12,408 nt of DNA, from contig MHDO01000124.1 of NCBI GenBank assembly GCA_001805005.1, positions 1 to 12,408 of the forward strand. Reading direction: 5' to 3'. The notes beneath the pieces were generated by a model that was given only the letters and a program-made list of their open reading frames with translations, searched no databases and had not been told where the DNA came from. Shown in pieces: positions 6,882 to 12,408 of the stretch (its first letter is position 1; each line of letters opens with the position of its first letter). Both the position numbers and the translations under genes were made by a program. This DNA is from Nitrospinae bacterium RIFCSPLOWO2_12_39_16 (lineage in GTDB: Bacteria; Nitrospinota; Nitrospinia; UBA9942).

Positions 6882-7303
6882 TTTACTTCCCCATTCAAAA
6901 TAATTTTTACAGAAGGGGTCTTTGGGTCATTTGATTTTATAGACACATAATCCTTTATTTTTCCAGTATCAATCCCCCTGTAAAAAAATGTCAGTTCAAT
7001 CTTCTTGCCTGGTTTAATAGAATTTTTGGCAAGCGAAATACCTGCCTCATTAGGGGCAGGTATATTTGTAATATAGAGGTCTCCCTTCCCTTTATTGCCG
7101 ACAATTATCTTGTAAAGTTTGACCTCGTTCTTTTTCATAAGTCCGAGATCTACCTTTTTAGGGGTAACAGTTATCCGTGGAGGTGGCTCTGATTGAGAAA
7201 AGGAGCTATCTGTCAATGTAAAGAATAAAAAACTGATTAATCCACAGATTACACAGATTTCTATAGATTTTTTAAAAAAATATTTTGCTTTAATCTGCGT
7301 CAT
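6878..7303 (-). CDS. Small exported ASH/DUF1573-like beta-sandwich protein with repeat-derived N-terminus
   Basis: From ATG at 7303 this is 141 residues: a basic start, a hydrophobic segment (about 14-31, IEICVICGLISFLFFTLT), a probable signal-peptidase I site around SSFSQS (33-38), then a single domain (about 42-141). That domain has the pattern of ASH/DUF1573 Ig-like folds: PKKVDLGLM, then VGNKGKGDLYITNI, KPGKKIELTFFYRG and YVSIKSNDPKTPSVKIILNGEV. No enzymatic motif is visible, so a structural or binding role in the periplasm or at the surface is inferred. Position between PilY1/DUF4124 and a pseudopilin suggests a pilus accessory. The first 21-22 codons, including the ATG, lie inside a CACAGATT hairpin repeat (7239-7309). 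An alternative ATG at 7360 would add 19 residues and overlap the preceding gene by about 50 bases, placing the hydrophobic segment oddly far from the start. Neither start has a clear ribosome site. Confidence 0.72.
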   Translation of the reverse strand: MTQIKAKYFFKKSIEICVICGLISFLFFTLTDSSFSQSEPPPRITVTPKKVDLGLMKKNEVKLYKIIVGNKGKGDLYITNIPAPNEAGISLAKNSIKPGKKIELTFFYRGIDTGKIKDYVSIKSNDPKTPSVKIILNGEVK

Positions 7304-7309
7304 ATGCGT
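7239..7309. repeat. CACAGATT-type hairpin repeat inside a gene
   Basis: On the plus strand the left arm has three words (CCACAGATT, ACACAGATT, TCTATAGATT, the last decayed). The right arm has the complementary TAATCTGCG, then a decayed second word, CATATGCG. The loop is AT-rich. It is the same element type as 2269-2340 and 4566-4626, but here it is translated on the minus strand. It begins two bases before the stop of the upstream DUF4124 gene and contains the likely ATG (7303) and about 21 codons of the ASH-domain protein. Confidence 0.85.
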
Positions 7310-7310
7310 T

Positions 7311-7925
7311 TTATTTTTGAGGTTCTGTTGTAGTGAATCTCCATTTGAAGTTATATCCATAACCTGCTATTGAGGGATAAGGCATTTCGGGTTGAACAGA
7401 AAAACTTCCCGATTCCCCTTGCTCCAATACTCCTTCACCCTTTTTGCCTTTAATCGGTAAAGAGAGATTTTCTTCTTTACCATCCTTTCCCCTAATTGTA
7501 AAAGTTATCTCAACACCATTTAATTCTGCATTGCTGTTATTTTTTGCCAAACCAGAATAGATTACTTTTTCCTTTTTTTCTGTAGCCTCTTCCTTTATTC
7601 TGCCGGTAACTGTAACTGCATTCAGGTCATTAGGTGAGACGGCTTCTTTAATATTTGTATCTTCCTTTGGAGGAGCAGGAGATTTCTCATTTACAACCTC
7701 GTTTCCCCTTAATAAAGGGGGAGTAGGGGGCTGTTCCCTTAATACCCGAGGGGTTGTTTTACGCCAAACCTGATTCAAATACTGTTCTGGAATAACAGCA
7801 GGATTATCTGTAAAGTGCGCCTCTCCTTTGTCATCCACCCATTTATAGATTTCTGAATAGGAGCTTTTGCAGTAAAGGATAAAAGCAAGAGCTAATACTA
7901 TAATAAACAAAATGTTTTTTTTCAT
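7311..7925 (-). CDS. Secreted DUF4124 / FxLYD-like protein
   Basis: This is 204 residues from the chosen Met. The signal peptide is MKKNILFIIVLALAFILYC with probable cleavage near SSYS/EIYKW. The next stretch, IYKWVDDKGEAHFTDNPAVIP, is a textbook DUF4124 motif, a short domain found in periplasmic proteins of unclear role. A proline-rich, charged linker follows (about 58-105) and holds a repeat-like insert encoding PPTPPLLRGNEVVNE. The C-terminal part (about 106-204) looks like a FxLYD-type beta-sandwich: VTVTGRIKEE, KVIYSGLAKNNSNAELNGVEITFTI, then EQGESGSFSV. The start at 7925 is preferred because GGAAGGA lies three bases upstream and its ATG overlaps the PilY1 stop as ATGA; ATG at 7937 would add four residues without a ribosome site. 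Its lodging between PilY1 and pseudopilin genes suggests pilus assembly or surface display, but no function is proven. Confidence 0.78.
   Translation of the reverse strand: MKKNILFIIVLALAFILYCKSSYSEIYKWVDDKGEAHFTDNPAVIPEQYLNQVWRKTTPRVLREQPPTPPLLRGNEVVNEKSPAPPKEDTNIKEAVSPNDLNAVTVTGRIKEEATEKKEKVIYSGLAKNNSNAELNGVEITFTIRGKDGKEENLSLPIKGKKGEGVLEQGESGSFSVQPEMPYPSIAGYGYNFKWRFTTTEPQK
7686..7733 (-). repeat. CCCCTT/AAGGGG palindromic repeat within the DUF4124 gene
   Basis: The core palindrome is CCCCTTAATAAAGGGG at 7705-7720 (plus strand), flanked by a G-run (GGAGTAGGGGG, 7719-7729). On the minus strand it encodes PPTPPLLRGNEVVNE in the low-complexity linker. It resembles a dispersed repeat that I recall from many bacterial genomes, where it yields TPPLLRG or SPLLKG peptides in unrelated proteins; only one copy is visible here, so its repeat status rests on that recollection. 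Confidence 0.6.
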
Positions 7926-10900
7926 AATTCCTTCCATGATATAACGCCACTTTTTGGAAGTTCTAACTGATAATCAATTCTGTTTATCCTTCCTGTGCTA
8001 TCCTGAACGAAGACAGTTGCCGTTCCTCCATCCTGCTGTCCTATATGGACGGCAGGGCTTGATGCCATACCATAACCAAGACTTATAGATTTTGCAACCG
8101 AATAGCCAGCTTGCAATTCTGCTTCTGTAGGGGTTTCTAATGTGGATTCCTTATAGGCTGTTCCGGTTTTATAATATAGTGAATAGAGGTTGCTTGTCCC
8201 GCCATATGAGCAGAGGTCTACCATTGGAATAAATGTGGTGAAGAGGATATTCCCTCCAATTGCAGTTGGTTTTGTAATAACCCTCTCTGCCCCTACACCT
8301 GTAGTTCCTGCTGATAAATTATTATACCACCCTCTGAGACTTGAGCTTGTTGAGACACTATTAACAAAATCATTCCACGACACATTGCTGCCATAAGTCC
8401 CGGAATTCACAACAGTGCCGCTGCTCCCCCCTTCTACCACTGAAGAAACGTCTCCTGAATTATAGAGTGATGATGTAGAGGTAATACCAGTAGTGGTGCA
8501 ATTTGCCTGTGAGGTTTCCCATGACGAACCATTCCAGCAGGGTTTCCACTGGGAGCCATTCCAATAAGAATCCCTTATTCCTATGAATGTATGTTGTGTA
8601 GTTGTCGACTTGTCATCAGTGTTGTTATAAAACCTGCCTGTTCCGAAGTAAACCCATAGATTATCAAGTTCATCTTTTGTAGCGGCAGGAGATGTGGTAA
8701 TTGGAGTTGCAGTGGCAAATGAATTTCCATCAAAGAGTGTGTATATATTCCAATTTGTTGGATTTTCATCTCCATTCAGGACAAGACGGTATAATTTTCC
8801 TTTCCATGCCCCAGTGCTTCCATAGGTCATGCCAATATAGACAACCTCTGTATTAAAAGCTTGTGTTGAGCTGCCTGATACAGTATTATTCGGCGTAAAA
8901 TCAATATCAACTGCGAGAGGGTCTCCCATAAAACCGTTAGAAACCGATGTGTCAAACTTCCAGTAGGTAGAGTTTAATGTCCATGTCCCTGTAGTATTCC
9001 TCGCATCAAGGACAAAGATTTTCCCTGTTTGTGTGCTTGCACCGGTATAATCAGGAACATACTCAGACTTAAAGCCTGAGCCGATAATTACAAACCATTT
9101 ATTGCCAACCTTTGCAATTGTTGGATATGAGGCTGTAAAACCGAGGCTGGCATCTGATAATGTCCATTCCCATAAGAGAGTTGGATTGTGTGGGTCCGTG
9201 ATGTCAATTGCAAAATAAGAGGATTGAAAATTCCTTGTCTGACTGCCGCTCCCGAAATCAGCAGTAACGCTTATCTGTCCGCCACCGAGCCTCATAGCAC
9301 CAATTAAAACAGTCTTCCAGCCGTTTGTCCCCATATTTGAGAAATTTATATCTGTAACCTTAGCCCTTAAATCCACATAATAGACATGGGAATAATTAGA
9401 GTCGGTCAGCCATTTAAGATGGGGAAGAACATTATAAGGTATATAGTTCCACAATTCTTCTCCTTTAGCCGCCCCATTATCACATCCATTATCTTCAGCA
9501 CAAAAAGCATGAAGCATCCCATCATTGGCACCAATATAGACGATAGTGTCTCTGGATTTATTTGAATTAAAGAAAGTCTGGTATGTCTTATCTCCATAAA
9601 GAAGGCTGTAGTTCTCTGCAGGTGAGGTTACCACAGTGGGCGTAGAATAAACTATATCTCCTAATTTATACTGATTTGTTCCATCTGTATATGTTCTGTT
9701 TCTATACCCTGATATATTAGAGCCGCGGGTAAAATTAATAATATTTGCAGACTCTGTATCGTCTGCTGCTCTCAGGTATGGTTTTAGGGTTGACTTATTT
9801 GCTTCCTCAAAAGAGATAAATTCTCCGCTGTCAACAACACCATCATTATCAGCATCTACAAAGGTCTTTATTGTTCTTGATGCTGGAGTCTTTGTTACAA
9901 GTTTTTCACCTGCATCCCATTTATAGCCTGTCCACTCTGTAAGTGCATATTGGGTCCCCCCTGCTGTTACATATGTCTGTCCCTCGTTTTCATTAAAGGA
10001 AAAAGTGAGTGTATTACCAGCATTATCAAGAAGCTCACCATTTTCATTCACACCAAGCTGGAGTAAATGACCGAGCCATGTAATATCATTATTGTCAACT
10101 GTCTTGGATGGAAGAAAATAGCACTGATAGATATTGCCTGCCCCGCTTGCAGAAGTGCTTATTACTGATACGGATGTCCCTGATCCCACACGCTTTAAAA
10201 TATCTCTGATGGCATTCGTAATATTTTCCTCTAATGCATAGCCGTCATCCCCCTCATAATAGGTAAGCGGAAGGTCATTACCGTTGGATTCTACTGTCCC
10301 GTCTTCATCTGAATCCCTGTAGCACTCTGCCGGCGTTGTTGAACAATCAGGCAGATTATTAGAATTCATGTCTTTGAAACCGCCTGTAATTGCGGCGTCT
10401 TTCAGCAGGGTTGAGCCTGTCCCAAACATAAACACAGGATAAAGAATTACATTCTGTGTTCCAGTAAGACATTGCTGAAACGAGGTTGGAGTTGTTGTGC
10501 ATGATCCCGGACGCATATCATTTGTCCTTGCCCAGTAAGCAACATCAATCATATAGTCAGTGCCGTTTGATGAATATGTTGTCCCAACAGTAGTCCCCGC
10601 AAATCTGTATCCTGTGGAATAGCCTTTTATGGAAGCCGGAATATTCGTATCTTGTGTTGATTCTCCATCAGTCAGAAAGAGGATGAATGACTTGGCACAT
10701 GGAACATATTGGTCAGAATTAGAGCTTGAGGCAGGATAGCTGAAATAATATGAGTCATAACTAAGCCCTGTCTGATAGTCAGCAGGGGCGTTGCTGTAAT
10801 AGGGTGAGTCCTGCCTGAAAAATCTCACCATTTCATAAAGAGTTTCTGCAAGGGGTGTCCATGTAGAGGGGGTCATATTATGAATAGATGTAATCATATT

Positions 10901-12205
10901 TGTTGCAGTGCTGAAGGCTACATAGTTATCAACATATCCTCCATCTTCACAACCGCCTCCTGAACAGCCTTCACTGGAATTTTGTCCATAATTGTAAAAA
11001 GCCAGACCGAATCTCGCCTCATCACCAAGTGTATCAATAATACCTTCTGCCTTTGTCTGCCCTTGGTCAACTATTGTATTATAAGGTCCGCCGGAAGGGG
11101 TAGTAACTGAAGCGTCAAGATAAACCTGTGTTACACGGGGATAAAGGGATGCATAATTGTCTGCAGCCTTAACTCCAAAACCCGTTATCTTTCCTGATGA
11201 TGCAGTTCCCTTAATCTCATCCCATGTCCATGCTGCCCCTGTCTTAGGATTGCTTCCCCATGTAAAGGAATAGAGAGAATATGAAGTGCCTATTTTAGAA
11301 CTGTTTGATTCATAAGGAACCGACTCGCTGTCTATCTGTAGCACCCCTATTATATATCTTGGCTGCCCGCGGGCTGTTTGTTTTGCCATTACCTGGACTG
11401 TAACAGTAATAGTGCCGCCAGGTTCAGCTTGTGTATAATTGTAACCCAGTATAACCGGGTCGGTAGTATTGTTGTTCTGAATATAGGTTGTATCATCATC
11501 TGTTGATGATTCAACAACTTTATCCCATGCTGTAACTGTCCCCTCTGACGGATATTCGCTCCAGCCTCCGGGGACGGAGCCAATGTCAGAATCGGGATAT
11601 GTATAAAATGTATTACTTCCAGCACTAATTGGACTTACACTCAAATCACCACTTTCTCTTGTAAAACGGTAATTTCCATCAAATGGATATATGAGGTTCT
11701 CCCCTGTAGTATCATAGTCTTTACTAAAATCCCATGAAGAAGAACAGGCAGATTCACCATTTAGTTTTACAGTAATACCGGCGCTTGGGGAACGGGGTGA
11801 TGCCTTTCCACCTATCAGGAGTTTCTTTGCCACTTCAACCCTTCGCATTGTTGCCCAGTTGAGAAAACTGCCGGTGGCAATTGGATTGGAACTTGTTCCT
11901 GTAGTCATAGCATCTGATGTCTCCTCCCATCTGCCATTATTGGTATATTGGTAATTCTTGGAACCGTCAAAATAGCCGTAATACAGTCCATTGGTAAATC
12001 CTGATGGGTCATAAGATGATGCATAAGCCTGGTCGCACATACTTCCTGAATTATCCAGCACGATGAGGACATTTGGCTCAACAGATGTCGCCATAAAAGG
12101 AGGTGAAGCATCATAATCGCTATTGGTCGGAACAGCAAATGCCGATGAGCATACGAACAGAATTAAAAAGCAGACACCCTTTAAGATATTTTTATAGTCT
12201 TTCAT
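7922..12205 (-). CDS. pilY1: PilY1-type type IV pilus tip protein (vWA plus beta-propeller)
   Basis: This is 1427 residues from the chosen Met. It opens with a signal peptide (MKDYKNILKGVCFLILFVCSS, cleavage near AFA). A von Willebrand A domain has MIDAS residues in VLIVLDNSGSM (D51, S53, S55), TPLAETLYE (near 450) and FLTDGES (near 511). A beta-sandwich-like segment of about 165 residues (about 200-367) interrupts the vWA fold. Next come acidic loops typical of PilY1 relatives (FKDMNSNNLPD, RDSDEDG, about 611-640), a perfect EF-hand-like loop DADNDGVVDSGE (784-795) and the PilY1 C-terminal propeller (about 848-1410), with VYIGANDGMLHAF, WNYIPYNVLPHL, VYYVDLRAKVTD and VYFGTGRFY. Family knowledge: PilY1/PilC proteins sit at the pilus tip, prime assembly and mediate adhesion, often with calcium dependence. 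AAGAGGT seven bases upstream supports 12205; ATG at 12223 overlaps the previous stop as ATGA and would add six residues. The stop overlaps the next start as ATGA. Confidence 0.92.
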   Translation of the reverse strand: MKDYKNILKGVCFLILFVCSSAFAVPTNSDYDASPPFMATSVEPNVLIVLDNSGSMCDQAYASSYDPSGFTNGLYYGYFDGSKNYQYTNNGRWEETSDAMTTGTSSNPIATGSFLNWATMRRVEVAKKLLIGGKASPRSPSAGITVKLNGESACSSSWDFSKDYDTTGENLIYPFDGNYRFTRESGDLSVSPISAGSNTFYTYPDSDIGSVPGGWSEYPSEGTVTAWDKVVESSTDDDTTYIQNNNTTDPVILGYNYTQAEPGGTITVTVQVMAKQTARGQPRYIIGVLQIDSESVPYESNSSKIGTSYSLYSFTWGSNPKTGAAWTWDEIKGTASSGKITGFGVKAADNYASLYPRVTQVYLDASVTTPSGGPYNTIVDQGQTKAEGIIDTLGDEARFGLAFYNYGQNSSEGCSGGGCEDGGYVDNYVAFSTATNMITSIHNMTPSTWTPLAETLYEMVRFFRQDSPYYSNAPADYQTGLSYDSYYFSYPASSSNSDQYVPCAKSFILFLTDGESTQDTNIPASIKGYSTGYRFAGTTVGTTYSSNGTDYMIDVAYWARTNDMRPGSCTTTPTSFQQCLTGTQNVILYPVFMFGTGSTLLKDAAITGGFKDMNSNNLPDCSTTPAECYRDSDEDGTVESNGNDLPLTYYEGDDGYALEENITNAIRDILKRVGSGTSVSVISTSASGAGNIYQCYFLPSKTVDNNDITWLGHLLQLGVNENGELLDNAGNTLTFSFNENEGQTYVTAGGTQYALTEWTGYKWDAGEKLVTKTPASRTIKTFVDADNDGVVDSGEFISFEEANKSTLKPYLRAADDTESANIINFTRGSNISGYRNRTYTDGTNQYKLGDIVYSTPTVVTSPAENYSLLYGDKTYQTFFNSNKSRDTIVYIGANDGMLHAFCAEDNGCDNGAAKGEELWNYIPYNVLPHLKWLTDSNYSHVYYVDLRAKVTDINFSNMGTNGWKTVLIGAMRLGGGQISVTADFGSGSQTRNFQSSYFAIDITDPHNPTLLWEWTLSDASLGFTASYPTIAKVGNKWFVIIGSGFKSEYVPDYTGASTQTGKIFVLDARNTTGTWTLNSTYWKFDTSVSNGFMGDPLAVDIDFTPNNTVSGSSTQAFNTEVVYIGMTYGSTGAWKGKLYRLVLNGDENPTNWNIYTLFDGNSFATATPITTSPAATKDELDNLWVYFGTGRFYNNTDDKSTTTQHTFIGIRDSYWNGSQWKPCWNGSSWETSQANCTTTGITSTSSLYNSGDVSSVVEGGSSGTVVNSGTYGSNVSWNDFVNSVSTSSSLRGWYNNLSAGTTGVGAERVITKPTAIGGNILFTTFIPMVDLCSYGGTSNLYSLYYKTGTAYKESTLETPTEAELQAGYSVAKSISLGYGMASSPAVHIGQQDGGTATVFVQDSTGRINRIDYQLELPKSGVISWKEL
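7929..7935 (-). promoter_or_regulatory. Ribosome binding site choosing the DUF4124 start
   Basis: GGAAGGA ends three bases before ATG at 7925, inside the last codons of the PilY1 gene. It favours 7925 over the ATG at 7937, which has no such site. Confidence 0.6.
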
Positions 12206-12212
12206 AATTATT

Positions 12213-12219
12213 ACCTCTT
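12213..12219 (-). promoter_or_regulatory. Ribosome binding site of pilY1
   Basis: AAGAGGT lies seven bases before ATG at 12205, ideal spacing, which favours this start over the ATG at 12223 that overlaps the upstream stop. Confidence 0.7.
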
Positions 12220-12408
12220 TCATTTAGGTAGTTTTTCTGGAAACTCCTCTATTACTTTTATAACAAATCCATTTTTCCTGTATTCATACTCAAAAAAGAC
12301 CTTAGCCGGAAGGGAAAGGTTATGAATGGCAACCCTCTTCATTTTTTTATCAGTAATTTTGACTGCGGAATCTATTTTATACCCCTTTTCATCAATTATA
12401 ACAATTCC
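12220..12408 (-). CDS. C-terminal 62 residues of an unidentified protein (partial)
   Basis: The minus-strand frame is open from the right edge to TGA at 12220-12222. The fragment contains IVIIDEKGYKIDSAVKITDK, AIHNLSLPAKVFFEYEYRK and GFVIKVIEEFPEKLPK. It is strand-rich and charged, with no signal, anchor or motif that I recognise. Its stop overlaps an ATG of the pilY1 frame (ATGA at 12220-12223), so it belongs to the same transcript and is probably connected with pilus assembly or another envelope function. The start and most of the gene lie beyond the window. Confidence 0.7.
   Translation of the reverse strand, partial: GIVIIDEKGYKIDSAVKITDKKMKRVAIHNLSLPAKVFFEYEYRKNGFVIKVIEEFPEKLPK

Noticed and set aside
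7235..7275. Lipoprotein signal in the ASH-domain protein (cysteines in ICVIC)
   Set aside because: The residues before each Cys do not form a lipobox (no Ala/Gly/Ser at -1), and the cysteines lie mid-helix. Signal peptidase I cleavage further on is likelier.
11389..11625. Alternative-frame open frames on the minus strand within pilY1 (also 8581-8775, 9406-9597, 11905-12138)
   Set aside because: They lie wholly inside the well-supported PilY1 frame and show no recognisable motif or ribosome site.

Overview
The window is AT-rich DNA (by eye) from a Gram-negative (diderm) bacterium. Diderm markers are a beta-barrel-like C-terminus, a PpiD/SurA-type periplasmic chaperone and type IV pilus parts. 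Gene content and style of intergenic repeats resemble environmental Desulfobacterota/Nitrospirota-type genomes, but this is an impression and the window holds no taxonomic marker that settles it.

Layout. Plus strand: the 3' end of a probable outer-membrane beta-barrel gene (1-203), a repeat hairpin (210-288), then a PpiD-like peptidyl-prolyl isomerase (315-2201). A 185-base gap made of nested hairpin repeats (2210-2384) separates it from everything else, which is on the minus strand. Read 5' to 3' on the minus strand, a tightly packed gene run enters from the right edge: the end of an unknown gene, a PilY1-type pilus-tip protein (to 7922), a DUF4124/FxLYD-like secreted protein, a small exported ASH/DUF1573-like protein, a FimT/GspH pseudopilin, RlmN (rRNA/tRNA m2A methyltransferase) and a short, divergent RsmI-like methyltransferase. 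Neighbours overlap or nearly touch (ATGA junctions at 12220, 7922 and 6878), so they are probably one transcript. RNase R (rnr) follows after a gap of about 88 bases filled by another hairpin repeat.

Function. The upstream half of the run is pilus/secretion (PilY1, minor pseudopilin, and two exported beta-sandwich proteins whose position suggests pilus assembly accessories). The downstream half is RNA maintenance (RlmN, RsmI-like, RNase R). The plus-strand chaperone would serve envelope protein folding.

The most unusual aspect is repeat biology. At least four hairpins built from tandem 9-11 base words (CACAGATT-, CGCAGATT- or ACAGGATT-type) occupy the gaps. One copy lies inside a coding region, where it supplies the likely start codon and much of the signal peptide of the ASH-domain protein. 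Two other repeat-like sequences of different type sit in frame inside genes: a GTTCAAAG-type run in RNase R and a CCCCTT-palindrome encoding TPPLLRG in the DUF4124 protein. I found no CRISPR array, transposase, tRNA or rRNA.
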